From JBOGXA01 sp050694175 (lineage in GTDB: Bacteria; Actinomycetota; CADDZG01; WHSQ01): 64,000 nt of DNA. The first letter of the stretch is position 1; each line of letters begins with the position of its first letter. The stretch is taken from contig JBOGXA010000002.1 in NCBI GenBank assembly GCA_050694175.1, positions 1 through 64,000 of the forward strand, given 5' to 3'. Shown piece after piece: positions 1-11,316 of this stretch. The notes below the pieces were generated by a model. That model saw nothing but the letters and a program-made list of their open reading frames with translations, made no database searches and was not told where the DNA came from. A program made the position numbers and the translations under genes.

Positions 1-173
1 AAGTCAGTCAGTCGCCCCTGAGGAACCGCCGAAGCGGGAGCTCGGGCTGCTCAGAAAAGATCGCTCTCCGGAGCATGCTTCAACCTGCCCGAACGGACTT
101 GTTGACAGGACGTACGGTTACTAGGGGTGATTCTTGTGATCGCTCGCAACCCGGTGTAACCTGCCGCGGACCG
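1..173. other. Upstream stretch, no gene seen
   Basis: I see no convincing coding region or RNA gene here. A TTGACA hexamer at 102-107 could be the -35 element of the pyr operon promoter. No good -10 lies 16-18 bases downstream of it (the best nearby is TAGGGT at 122-127, spacing 14), so a promoter is only suggested. Confidence 0.3.
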
Positions 174-207
174 ATCCTTTAACTCGGCCCTGCGAGGCCG
201 GAAAGGG
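174..207 (+). promoter_or_regulatory. PyrR-binding RNA loop in the pyr leader
   Basis: The segment reads as a stem closed by CCTTT...AAAGG around a conserved-looking loop, CCCTGCGAGGCC at 188-199. This resembles the known PyrR-binding consensus UCCNGNGAGGYU found upstream of Firmicute and actinobacterial pyr genes. It lies directly before a terminator and pyrR, as expected for uridine-nucleotide-dependent attenuation. The identification rests on motif, stem and position; no binding data. Confidence 0.7.
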
Positions 208-238
208 GTAACGGGACCATGTCCCATGGCACCGCGTG

Positions 239-267
239 CGCTTCCCCGCTCAGGGGAGGCGTTTTTT
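239..267 (+). terminator. Attenuator hairpin before pyrR
   Basis: Stem CGCTTCCCC (239-247) pairs with GGGGAGGCG (253-261) around a 5-nt loop, with one G-U pair, and is followed by six T residues at 262-267. This is a textbook intrinsic terminator. Its 3' arm, GGGGAGG, is also the only Shine-Dalgarno sequence for the pyrR ATG at 269. Folding would therefore both stop transcription and hide the ribosome site. Confidence 0.75.
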
Positions 268-268
268 G

Positions 269-850
269 ATGCCCGAGTTGACGGACGGTCGCTCGGCTCC
301 GCCCGGGTTCGTCGTCAAGAGCCATGTCATGGGACCCGACGACGTTCGCCGCGCCCTGGTCCGCATCGCCCACGAGATCGTCGAACGCAACAAGGGCACA
401 GAGGACCTCGTGATCGTGGGCATCCGCACGCGCGGCGCTCCGCTCGCCGAACGCCTGGCGGGGGCCATCGCCGACTTCGAGGGTGCCGACCTTCCGTCCG
501 GGGCGCTCGACGTGACGCTATACAGAGACGACGTCGCGCTGCGGGGACCCCGCAACGTCGAAGCGACGACCGTTCCGGGTGACATCGATGGCCACGTCGT
601 CGTGCTGGTGGACGACGTTCTCTATACGGGGCGCACCATCCGGGCCGCCTTCGACGCGGTCTTGGACCTCGGCCGCCCGCGCGCGATCCGCCTGGCCGTA
701 CTCGTCGACCGCGGCCACCGAGAGCTTCCGATACGCGCCGATCACGTCGGCAAGAACCTGCCTACCGCAGCCGACGAGATCGTAATGGTTCACGTGAACG
801 AGATCGACGGCGAGGACGCGGTCTTCATCGGTGTCAAAGGAGAGAGCTAG
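269..850 (+). CDS. pyrR: Bifunctional pyr operon regulator / uracil phosphoribosyltransferase PyrR
   Basis: A 193-aa protein of the PyrR family. Family members bind pyr mRNA leaders when UMP is high and have uracil phosphoribosyltransferase activity. The PRPP-binding signature VVLVDDVLYTGRT is intact, and the N-terminal half carries the expected RGAPLAERL segment. I chose the ATG at 269 because it lies 7-10 bases after GGGGAGG and gives the usual length; a GTG at 236 lies inside the leader terminator. It is the first gene of the pyr operon and is followed after 2 bases by pyrB, so it probably controls itself and every gene to pyrE through the upstream RNA loop. Confidence 0.93.
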   Translation: MPELTDGRSAPPGFVVKSHVMGPDDVRRALVRIAHEIVERNKGTEDLVIVGIRTRGAPLAERLAGAIADFEGADLPSGALDVTLYRDDVALRGPRNVEATTVPGDIDGHVVVLVDDVLYTGRTIRAAFDAVLDLGRPRAIRLAVLVDRGHRELPIRADHVGKNLPTAADEIVMVHVNEIDGEDAVFIGVKGES

Positions 851-852
851 TC

Positions 853-1779
853 ATGCTGAAACATCTGCTGTCGATGGACCAGCTCGGCGCGGACGAGATC
901 ACCACGATCCTCGACACCGCCGAATCCCTCCGCCAGGTCACCGACCGTCCGATCAAGAAGCTTCCGACACTGCGGGGCCGCACGGTCTGCAACCTCTTCT
1001 ACGAGGCGTCGACGCGCACGCGCATCTCGTTCGAGCTCGCGGCCAAGCGGCTCAGCGCCGACGTCATCAACTTCTCTGCAGACTCCAAGTCGAGCGTCGC
1101 CAAGGGCGAGTCTTTCAAGGACACCGCGTGGACGCTCGAGGCAATGGGGGTTGACGCGATCATCGTCCGTCACGGCGCGTCGGGTGCTCCTCACCAACTG
1201 TCTAAGTGGGTGAAGGCAAGCGTTTTGAATGCGGGCGACGGCGCTCACGAACATCCGACGCAGGCGCTACTCGACCTGTTCTCCATTCGGGAGCACTTCA
1301 AGGAATTCGAGGGGCTGCGCGTCGGAATCGTCGGTGACATCCTCCACTCCCGCGTCGCACGCTCGGGGATCAAAGGTCTCGTGACGATGGGAGCGAGCGT
1401 GGTCGTGGTTGGGCCGCCGACGCTGATCCCGCCACAGGCGAAGTCGTGGGGGGTAGACATCTCGTACGACCTCGACGCAGTCGTCGCGGATCTCGACATC
1501 TGCTATCTCCTGCGCGTCCAAGGTGAGCGCCAGAGCGAGCAACTCTTTCCGAGTACCCGCGAGTACGCTGCCATGTGGGGGCTCGATGCCCGCCGGGTCG
1601 CGCGCATGAAGCCGGACGCGCTGGTCATGCACCCGGGCCCGATGAATAGAGGAGTCGAGATCGCCGCGGACGTCTCGGAGATGCCGCGCTCGATAATCCT
1701 CGATCAGGTCGCGAATGGGCTGGCGGTGCGAATGAGCCTGCTCTACCTGATGCTGGGGGGGACGGAGGTAGTGGAGTGA
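853..1779 (+). CDS. pyrB: Aspartate carbamoyltransferase catalytic subunit
   Basis: A 308-aa cytosolic enzyme that condenses carbamoyl phosphate with aspartate, the committed step of pyrimidine synthesis. The carbamoyl-phosphate loop STRTR is at residues 53-57, HPTQ at 134-137, and the C-terminal MHPGPMNRG motif is present, which separates it from ornithine carbamoyltransferase. No regulatory pyrI gene follows. The stop overlaps the GTG start of pyrC by 4 bases, which suggests translational coupling. Length and motifs are typical of the bacterial family. Confidence 0.96.
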   Translation: MLKHLLSMDQLGADEITTILDTAESLRQVTDRPIKKLPTLRGRTVCNLFYEASTRTRISFELAAKRLSADVINFSADSKSSVAKGESFKDTAWTLEAMGVDAIIVRHGASGAPHQLSKWVKASVLNAGDGAHEHPTQALLDLFSIREHFKEFEGLRVGIVGDILHSRVARSGIKGLVTMGASVVVVGPPTLIPPQAKSWGVDISYDLDAVVADLDICYLLRVQGERQSEQLFPSTREYAAMWGLDARRVARMKPDALVMHPGPMNRGVEIAADVSEMPRSIILDQVANGLAVRMSLLYLMLGGTEVVE

Positions 1780-3083
1780 GCACACTTCTACTGAGGTCCG
1801 GGCGCATCGTCGATCCGGCGGCAGGCCGCGACGAGGTCGGTGATCTGCTGATCCGCGACGGACACATCGACGATGCCGGGGGCGTGACGGATGCGGAGGT
1901 GATCGACGCCAGCGGCCTCGTCGTTGTACCCGGCTTGGTCGACATGCACACGCACGTGCGGGAGCCCGGCCGGGAGGACGAGGAGACGATCGCCACCGCG
2001 TCGGCCGCCGCCGCGTCGGGTGGGTACACGGCCATCGTCGCAATGCCGAACACCGATCCCGTGGCCGACACCGCAGCCATCGTCGAGAAGGTGTGGGCCC
2101 TCGGCCGCCACGCAGGGCTTGTGGAGGTGATCCCGGCCGGCGCGCTCACGCGGGGGCTTGCCGGAGAGAAGATGGCCGACCTCGGGGAGATGGTGCGGAG
2201 CAACGCACGGGTGTGCCTCTTTACCGACGACGGCCACGGAGTACAGAACGCCCTCATGGCCCGCCGCGCGATGGAATATCTCGTCGCGTTCAACGGGATC
2301 TACGCGGAGCACTGCGAAGACGCTGCGCTGGCCGCGGGTGGCCAAATGCACGAGGGGGAGTACTCGGCCGCGCTGGGGTTGCGCGGCATTCCCGCGGCAG
2401 CGGAGGAGCTCATGGCGGCGCGCGACATCGCCCTGGCCCGGCTCACCGGCTGTCGCCTTCACTTGCTGCACGTGTCGACGGCCGGTACCGTCGATCTCGT
2501 TCGTCGCGCCCAGGCGGATGGAATCGCGGTGACGGCCGAGGCCACTCCGCATCACTTCACGCTCACCGACGCGGAGCTGTCGTCCTACGACCCGGACCTC
2601 AAGGTGAACCCCCCGCTGCGCGCGGAGGCCGACCGGGCGGCTGTAGCGAAGGGCATCGCCGACGGCACGATAGAGGTCATCGCGACCGACCACGCCCCCC
2701 ACGCGCTCGAAGAGAAGGACCGCGAGTTCGAGTACGCGCCGCCCGGGATGATCGGGCTCGAGACCGCGCTCGCACTCACCGTGACAGAACTGGTCGAACC
2801 GGGACACCTGTCGTTCGTGGACGCGATCGACCGGCTCTCGTGTGCGCCCGCGCGCATCCTCGGTCTCAGCGATCACGGTGGCCCGCTCGCTCCAGGCCGC
2901 CCCGCGCACGTAACCGTCTTCGATCCGGGTGCGACGTGGACCGTCGACAAGACCGCGTTCCATTCGCGCAGCACCAACAGCCCGTTCGCCGGGCGCACGC
3001 TCACGGGACGAGTGGTCCACACGTTCTTCGGCGGCAGGCCCACGGTGCGCGACGGGGTGGTCGCGTCGGAGGCGTTGGTATGA
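1776..3083 (+). CDS. pyrC: Dihydroorotase
   Basis: A 435-aa amidohydrolase-superfamily enzyme that cyclises carbamoyl aspartate to dihydroorotate. The metal-binding DMHTHVREPG motif is at residues 57-66 (H58, H60) and the catalytic aspartate is D305 in ATDHAPH. This sequence type is the long class I dihydroorotase normal in Gram-positive bacteria. The gene starts with GTG inside the end of pyrB, and its TGA overlaps the ATG of carA, so the three genes are tightly coupled. Confidence 0.95.
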   Translation: MSTLLLRSGRIVDPAAGRDEVGDLLIRDGHIDDAGGVTDAEVIDASGLVVVPGLVDMHTHVREPGREDEETIATASAAAASGGYTAIVAMPNTDPVADTAAIVEKVWALGRHAGLVEVIPAGALTRGLAGEKMADLGEMVRSNARVCLFTDDGHGVQNALMARRAMEYLVAFNGIYAEHCEDAALAAGGQMHEGEYSAALGLRGIPAAAEELMAARDIALARLTGCRLHLLHVSTAGTVDLVRRAQADGIAVTAEATPHHFTLTDAELSSYDPDLKVNPPLRAEADRAAVAKGIADGTIEVIATDHAPHALEEKDREFEYAPPGMIGLETALALTVTELVEPGHLSFVDAIDRLSCAPARILGLSDHGGPLAPGRPAHVTVFDPGATWTVDKTAFHSRSTNSPFAGRTLTGRVVHTFFGGRPTVRDGVVASEALV

Positions 3084-4243
3084 GCGAGGCGCGGGCGTGG
3101 AATCAACCTGCACTTCTCGCCCTCGAGGACGGGACCGTCTTTCGCGGCGAGGGCATGGGGGCCTCCGGAACGACCACCGGAGAGGTGTGCTTCAACACGG
3201 CGATGACCGGTTACCAGGAGGTGCTCACCGACCCCAGCTACCACGGCCAGATCGTTGCGATGACGGCACCCCAGATCGGTAACACCGGCACGAACGACGC
3301 CGACGACCAGTCGCGCCGCCCGTTCGTCGCCGGCTTCGTGGTGCGCGACGCTTCCGAGTACTACTCGTCGTGGCGGGCGAGCGGATCGCTGGACGACTAT
3401 CTCCACGACCGCGATGTCGTCGGTATCTCGGGGGTCGACACTCGCCGGCTTACCCGCCACCTGCGCACGCGGGGGGCGATGCGCGGCGCCCTGTCTACGG
3501 AGGTACGGGACATAGACGAAGTGGTCGACATCGCGCGCAGCTCCCCGGGGCTCGTCGGCCGCGATCTAGCGTCCGAAGTGTCTACAACGACCCCCTATAC
3601 GTGGACCGCCGAGAACGTTGCCGGCCACCTCGACCTGATGGTTCCCGCGCGCATCGCCGCCTTCGACTTCGGCCTCAAGCGCAACATCCTCGACCTTCTT
3701 GTGTCGAGTGGGTGCGAGGTGACGGTGTGGCCGGCGCGAACCGAATCCCGCGTGATCCTTAACGGTGGCTACGACGGTGTGTTCTTGTCCAACGGGCCCG
3801 GAGATCCGGAACCGGTCGACTACGGGATTGCCACGGTGGGCGAACTCCTGGGACGGATCCCGGTATTCGGGATCTGCCTCGGGCACCAGATCCTCGCCCT
3901 TGCCCTCGGTGCGCGGACGTACAAGCTCCCGTTCGGGCACAGGGGCGGGAACCATCCGGTGGCGCGGGTCACCGACCCTCGCGTGGAGATCACGTGCCAG
4001 AACCACGGGTTCGCGGTCGAAGAATCGTCGCTTGCCACAACCGCCGCGCACCTCACCCACGTCAACCTCAACGACCGCACAGTCGAGGGTCTGGAGGTCC
4101 CGGGGGTGGCGTTCAGCGTTCAGTACCACCCGGAATCGGGGCCCGGGCCCCACGATTCCCGGTATCTGTTCGAAGACTTCATGCAGCTGATCGACCGCTT
4201 CGATCCCGCCGAAGTCGACCGGATCCAATCGGCGCAGGGATAG
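3080..4243 (+). CDS. carA: Carbamoyl-phosphate synthase small (glutaminase) subunit
   Basis: A 387-aa subunit that hydrolyses glutamine and channels ammonia to CarB. The class I amidotransferase triad is visible: C266 in FGICLGHQ, and H350 and E352 in YHPESGPG. The N-terminal small-subunit domain begins with LALEDGTVFRGEG. The start at 3080 overlaps the pyrC stop by 4 bases; the frame is open further upstream but that stretch is antisense-like shadow coding. It is separated from carB by two unrelated small genes, an unusual arrangement. Confidence 0.95.
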   Translation: MSEARAWNQPALLALEDGTVFRGEGMGASGTTTGEVCFNTAMTGYQEVLTDPSYHGQIVAMTAPQIGNTGTNDADDQSRRPFVAGFVVRDASEYYSSWRASGSLDDYLHDRDVVGISGVDTRRLTRHLRTRGAMRGALSTEVRDIDEVVDIARSSPGLVGRDLASEVSTTTPYTWTAENVAGHLDLMVPARIAAFDFGLKRNILDLLVSSGCEVTVWPARTESRVILNGGYDGVFLSNGPGDPEPVDYGIATVGELLGRIPVFGICLGHQILALALGARTYKLPFGHRGGNHPVARVTDPRVEITCQNHGFAVEESSLATTAAHLTHVNLNDRTVEGLEVPGVAFSVQYHPESGPGPHDSRYLFEDFMQLIDRFDPAEVDRIQSAQG

Positions 4244-4281
4244 ACAAGAAAGAGAACAAGAGAGAACAAGAAGGAGGATGC

Positions 4282-4392
4282 ATGGGCAGGGGCGATCGCA
4301 GGCTGGTGAGGTGGAAGAAAGACCGCCGTCGTAAGAAAAAGGAGCGGGCTACGAGAAAGGCGGCCGCAAAGGGGGCGGCGCGCCGGTCATGA
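4282..4392 (+). CDS. Small, very basic 36-aa protein
   Basis: A short ORF beginning MGRGDRRLVRWKK and then consisting almost entirely of Arg, Lys and Ala. It has a near-perfect Shine-Dalgarno (AAGGAGG, 4271-4277) just before its ATG, and its TGA overlaps the ATG of the next gene by 4 bases. Both features argue that it is translated. Strong positive charge suggests RNA or ribosome association, but that is inference; I do not recognise a named family. It sits between carA and the VOC gene in the pyr operon. Confidence 0.65.
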   Translation: MGRGDRRLVRWKKDRRRKKKERATRKAAAKGAARRS

Positions 4393-4766
4393 CCGGTGCC
4401 TTCAGGGTCGTCGGGCTCGATCACGTGCAGGTAACGGCCCCCGAGGAGCTCATGGACGAGGTCATCGACTACTACCGTGATTGCCTCGACCTCGAGCGGC
4501 TCGACAAGCCGGAGGGCACGCGTCCGGCGGGGGCATGGTTTCGGCTCGGCGAGGCCGAGCTGCACCTATCGATGGACCCACATAACCCGCCCAAGGAGGC
4601 CCACTTCGCTATCAGCGTCGACGATTTCGAGGCTGTGATCGAAAGGCTGCGCACGCGCGGCCAGCACATCGAGCAGGCGGGCGCGATCCCCAGGCGCCGC
4701 CGCTGCTACACGCGCGACCCGGCGGGCAACCGCATCGAGATCATGAGCTACGACCCCGAGGATTAG
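4389..4766 (+). CDS. VOC-family (glyoxalase/dioxygenase-like) protein
   Basis: A 125-aa single-domain protein with the beta-alpha-beta-beta-beta pattern of the vicinal oxygen chelate fold. It opens with VVGLDHVQVTAP, has a middle FRLGEAELHLS segment, and ends with the typical DPAGNRIEIMSYD motif, so the expected metal ligands (an early His, a central His and a late Glu) are present. The substrate is unknown. It starts inside the stop of the 36-aa gene and ends directly against the carB ATG. It is therefore cotranscribed with pyrimidine genes, although no VOC enzyme is required in that pathway. Confidence 0.75.
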   Translation: MTGAFRVVGLDHVQVTAPEELMDEVIDYYRDCLDLERLDKPEGTRPAGAWFRLGEAELHLSMDPHNPPKEAHFAISVDDFEAVIERLRTRGQHIEQAGAIPRRRRCYTRDPAGNRIEIMSYDPED

Positions 4767-8054
<3,288 letters not shown>

Positions 8055-8063
8055 CCCATCGAC

Positions 8064-8987
8064 ATGCTGCTGTCGACCGGAGAGATACTGACGCACAAGA
8101 AGTACGGGGAGGCGTACCACTCGCTCACAATCGTCGCGCCCGAGATTGGCGAGCGAACCAACCCCGGGCAGTTCATCAACATCCGGCTTCCCGAAGACTC
8201 GGCGCACATACTGAGGCGTCCGTTTTCCGTTTATCGGATGCACAAGCGTGGGGGATGGGCGTCCACGATCGAGATCGTGTTCGACATTAGGGGGCGCGGA
8301 ACGCAGCACCTCTCGCAGCTCCGCGCCCATTCGATCGTGGACGTGGTTGGGCCCTCCGGGCGGGGGTTCGTAATGCCACGCCGGCGAGCGCATTGCCTGC
8401 TGGTCGGAGGCGGAATCGGTGCGGCGCCGCTGTTCTTTCTCGCCGACGAACTGCGCAACGAGGGGCACCGCGTTGATTTCATTCTCGGGGCGAGAACCGC
8501 GGGTTTTCTGCTGAACCCGATCGATGTGAGGCGGCTCGCCTCCATCTACCGGATAACCACCGAAGACGGGAGTTCCGGTGAGCAGGGGCGGGTCACCGAT
8601 GTGATGGAAGAGACCATCGAGCGGTGCGACACCGAGGTCGTGTACGCGTGCGGACCTCACCCGATGCTCGCCGCCGTGTCGAAGGGATGTGTCGAACGGC
8701 AGCTGCCCGTGCAGGTCGCAGTAGAGGAACTGATGGGATGCGGCTACGGGGTGTGCATGACGTGTGTCATGCCGATCAAGCGTCCGGCTCGCCGTAAGGA
8801 TGAGTCGGACGAGATCATCTACGCACGCACCTGCACCGAGGGGCCGATCTTCAACGGCGCCCATGTCATCTGGGACGGCGCGACCGAGTCCGTTGCGGTC
8901 GAACAGGCCGAGCTGTCGCCCGCCGGCGTGCCTGCGCGCGGGGGGATGGAAGAGCCCGCCGACGAGCACGCTCCTCCCGGGAACTAA
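8064..8987 (+). CDS. pyrK: Dihydroorotate dehydrogenase electron transfer subunit
   Basis: A 307-aa FAD and [2Fe-2S] protein of the ferredoxin-NADP reductase superfamily. It passes electrons from PyrD to NAD. FAD-binding RPFSVYR and nucleotide-binding LVGGGIGAAPL motifs are present, and the C-terminal cluster ligands appear in CGYGVCMTC and a later RTCTEGPIF. Its pairing with the next gene indicates the heteromeric NAD-dependent class 1B enzyme. It is about 40 residues longer than many PyrK proteins because of a Pro/Glu-rich C-terminal tail. Confidence 0.93.
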   Translation: MLLSTGEILTHKKYGEAYHSLTIVAPEIGERTNPGQFINIRLPEDSAHILRRPFSVYRMHKRGGWASTIEIVFDIRGRGTQHLSQLRAHSIVDVVGPSGRGFVMPRRRAHCLLVGGGIGAAPLFFLADELRNEGHRVDFILGARTAGFLLNPIDVRRLASIYRITTEDGSSGEQGRVTDVMEETIERCDTEVVYACGPHPMLAAVSKGCVERQLPVQVAVEELMGCGYGVCMTCVMPIKRPARRKDESDEIIYARTCTEGPIFNGAHVIWDGATESVAVEQAELSPAGVPARGGMEEPADEHAPPGN

Positions 8988-8988
8988 C

Positions 8989-9924
8989 GTGGCCGCAATC
9001 GTCGACACATCCGTCGAGCTGGGGGGTCTGAAGCTCTCGGCCCCCGTTCTGGCCGCCTCGGGGACTTTCGGGGCGGGCCGCGAGGGGGCCACCTTCCTGG
9101 ATCTCTCCAAAGTGGGCGGGATCATCGTCAAGTCGATGACGCTCGTGCCCTGGCGGGGCAAACCGACGCCGCGCATGTGCGAAACGCCGTCGGGCATGCT
9201 CAACGCGATAGGCATTCAGAACAAAGGAGTCGATTTCTTTCTCGCCGAGGATCTTCCGTGGCTGGTGAAGAGGCGCGCGACGGTCGTGGCTTCCATCGCC
9301 GGCAACACCGTTGACGAGTTCATAAAGGTCGCGGACAAGTTGCGAACCGGAGGCCGCGGGGTCGCGGCCGTCGAGGTGAACATCTCGTGCCCGAACCTGG
9401 AAGACCGGAACAACATGTTCGCTCACTCGGAGGAGTCCGCGGCTGCGGTAGTGGCCGGTGTGAAGAATGCGCTTCAGCGAACGCCGGTATTCCCCAAGCT
9501 CTCGCCGAGCGTAACCTCGGTCGTGGACATTGCCGAGGCAGTCATCGACGCAGGAGCCGACGGTCTGTCATTGATCAACACTGTGCTGGGCATGGCCATC
9601 GACGTCGACTCGCGTCGCCCCATGCTGGCGGGGGGGATCGGAGGCCTCTCTGGCCCCGCGATCAGACCCATCGCCGTGCGGACGGTTCACGAGGTCCACC
9701 GCGCTTTCCCGCACGTGCCGATCATCGGGCAGGGCGGGATCATGACGGCGCGCGACGCGCTCGAGCTGATCCTCGCCGGCGCATCCGCGGTCGCCGTAGG
9801 CACCGTCAACTTCATCAACCCGCGTGCTCCGGTGGATGTGGCGGCGGGGATCGCCGACTACATGTCGGAGCACGAGGTGGCAAGCGTGTCTGAGCTGGTC
9901 GGTGCGGTGAAACTCGAGGGGTGA
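8989..9924 (+). CDS. pyrD: Dihydroorotate dehydrogenase, class 1B catalytic subunit
   Basis: A 311-aa FMN-dependent TIM-barrel enzyme that oxidises dihydroorotate to orotate. The class 1 active-site loop VEVNISCPN carries the catalytic cysteine, and FMN-binding segments such as GQGGIMTARDALELILAGA are present. I chose the GTG at 8989, 1 base after the pyrK stop, because the protein then begins at the expected VDTSVELGGLKLSAPV. Reading further upstream would only extend through pyrK in another frame. Confidence 0.94.
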   Translation: MAAIVDTSVELGGLKLSAPVLAASGTFGAGREGATFLDLSKVGGIIVKSMTLVPWRGKPTPRMCETPSGMLNAIGIQNKGVDFFLAEDLPWLVKRRATVVASIAGNTVDEFIKVADKLRTGGRGVAAVEVNISCPNLEDRNNMFAHSEESAAAVVAGVKNALQRTPVFPKLSPSVTSVVDIAEAVIDAGADGLSLINTVLGMAIDVDSRRPMLAGGIGGLSGPAIRPIAVRTVHEVHRAFPHVPIIGQGGIMTARDALELILAGASAVAVGTVNFINPRAPVDVAAGIADYMSEHEVASVSELVGAVKLEG

Positions 9925-9928
9925 GGGC

Positions 9929-10636
9929 CTGAACGACACCGCCCTGGACAATCCGCTGTGCGTGGCGCTGGACTCGCCGGACTACTCGGTGGTCGAGCGC
10001 CTCGCGTTCGCGACGGAACCCCATGTCGGGATGTTCAAGGTGGGGCTGATGGCGTTCGCGGCGAACGGGCCCGGCATTGTTCGCAATCTCGTTCGCATGC
10101 GCCCCGTTTTCCTCGACCTAAAGCTGCACGACATCCCCATCCAGGTCGAGGGCGCGGTGCGCGCGGCCGCGGCCCTGGGAACGAGCTACGTGACGGTGCA
10201 CGCGGCCGGGGGCCCAGAGATGATCACTGCTGCCGTCGCCGGCGCCGCGGGTAACGCGACGGTGCTTGCAGTAACGGTGCTGACCAGCCTCGACGATCAC
10301 GTGCTCGACATGACGGGCATCCCTGACTCGACGACATCGCAAGTGCTGCGCCTCGCGGAACTTGCGTTGAAGGCGGGTGTGTCGGGACTCGTCTGCTCTC
10401 CCCTCGAGGTGTCGGCGCTCCGTGACCGTCTCGGATCGAGCGACGACGGGGGCCCGACTTTGGTGGTTGCCGGTATCCGGCCTGCGGGATCGGATAGCGG
10501 CGACCAGCGACGAACGATGACTCCGCAGCAGGCGGTAGAAGCCGGGGCCGACGTGATCGTTGTCGGCCGGCCCATAACGGCCGCGCCGGATCCGGCCGCG
10601 GCCGCGCGCTCGATTCACGCCGAGGTAACGCGTTGA
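9929..10636 (+). CDS. pyrF: Orotidine 5'-phosphate decarboxylase (probable CTG start)
   Basis: Decarboxylates OMP to UMP. The catalytic DLKLHDIP motif (Asp-Lys-Asp network) and the late phosphate-binding segment VVGRPITAA identify the family. The first ATG, GTG or TTG in frame is the GTG at 9962, but starting there removes the conserved first strand NPLCVALD. A CTG at 9929 restores it, gives 235 aa, and lies 4 bases after the pyrD stop behind a GAGGGG Shine-Dalgarno. I therefore propose CTG as the start; GTG at 9962 is the fallback. Confidence 0.85.
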   Translation: MNDTALDNPLCVALDSPDYSVVERLAFATEPHVGMFKVGLMAFAANGPGIVRNLVRMRPVFLDLKLHDIPIQVEGAVRAAAALGTSYVTVHAAGGPEMITAAVAGAAGNATVLAVTVLTSLDDHVLDMTGIPDSTTSQVLRLAELALKAGVSGLVCSPLEVSALRDRLGSSDDGGPTLVVAGIRPAGSDSGDQRRTMTPQQAVEAGADVIVVGRPITAAPDPAAAARSIHAEVTR

Positions 10637-11208
10637 ATCCCGCCGAGGTGGTCGAGGTCCTCGAAAGGCGAGAGGCCATCTTGCGTGGCCACTTCCTGTT
10701 GTCGTCCGGCCGGCATTCAGATGTCTTCGTCCAGAAGTTTCGTGTGCTCGAGCACCCGCGCCTTGCCCAGACGCTCGGTGAGGCCATCGCCGACCGCTTC
10801 GACCGCGCCTTTGATGTGGTCGCCTCGCCGGCAGTGGGCGCGATCGTGCTGGGGTTCGCCACCGCGCTCGCCGCCGACGCACGCATGATCTTCGCCGAGC
10901 GTGTCGACGACGACCTCCTGTTCCGCCGGGGGTTTCGCCTCGCGTCCCGGGAGAGGGTGCTGGTAGTGGAGGACGTGATCACCACCGGGGGGTCCGCCCG
11001 CGAGGTCGTGTCGCTCGTCGGCTCGGCGGGGGCGACGCCGATCGGGGTCGGAGCGCTCATCGACCGCGGCGACCCGGCTCGCGGGACCGACCTACGTGTT
11101 CCGCTCGAAGCGCTCGTGCAGCTCGAGGTGAGCTCGTGGGCACCGGGCGACTGCCCCCTGTGTGCCGACGGCGCTGCCCTCGACGATCCGGGCAGCCGCC
11201 GCCTCTAG
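10633..11208 (+). CDS. pyrE: Orotate phosphoribosyltransferase
   Basis: A 191-aa enzyme joining orotate to PRPP to give OMP, the substrate of PyrF. The PRPP signature VLVVEDVITTGGS is intact, and the N-terminal FLLSSGRHSDVFVQ segment matches the family. It starts with TTG overlapping the pyrF stop by 4 bases. It is the last gene of the pyr operon; about 30 bases later the promoter region of an unrelated gene begins. Confidence 0.93.
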   Translation: MNPAEVVEVLERREAILRGHFLLSSGRHSDVFVQKFRVLEHPRLAQTLGEAIADRFDRAFDVVASPAVGAIVLGFATALAADARMIFAERVDDDLLFRRGFRLASRERVLVVEDVITTGGSAREVVSLVGSAGATPIGVGALIDRGDPARGTDLRVPLEALVQLEVSSWAPGDCPLCADGAALDDPGSRRL

Positions 11209-11240
11209 AGCGGATCCGTCCCTTCCCGGCGCGGGGAGGC

Positions 11241-11283
11241 TTGACTCGGTCCCTGGGCGTTGATAGTATCGAACATATGTTCG
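11241..11283 (+). promoter_or_regulatory. SOS (LexA) box overlapping a sigma-70-type promoter
   Basis: A -35 TTGACT at 11241-11246 and a -10 TAGTAT at 11264-11269 are separated by 17 bases. Directly downstream lies the perfect 14-base palindrome CGAACATATGTTCG at 11270-11283. This matches the Gram-positive and actinobacterial LexA consensus (CGAAC-N4-GTTCG). A repressor bound there would cover the transcription start, so the downstream HNH gene is probably induced by DNA damage. Confidence 0.82.
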
Positions 11284-11316
11284 TATAGGCGAGGAGGGGG
11301 AAAGGAGCCGGGGCCC

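Noticed and set aside
2093..3079. Upstream extension of carA within pyrC
   Set aside because: The translated stretch is low-complexity Arg/Gly/Pro shadow sequence, while family similarity begins at 3080.
1788..3113. 441-aa minus-strand frame opposite pyrC
   Set aside because: Antisense shadow of a well-identified gene in GC-rich DNA; no motifs and no ribosome site.
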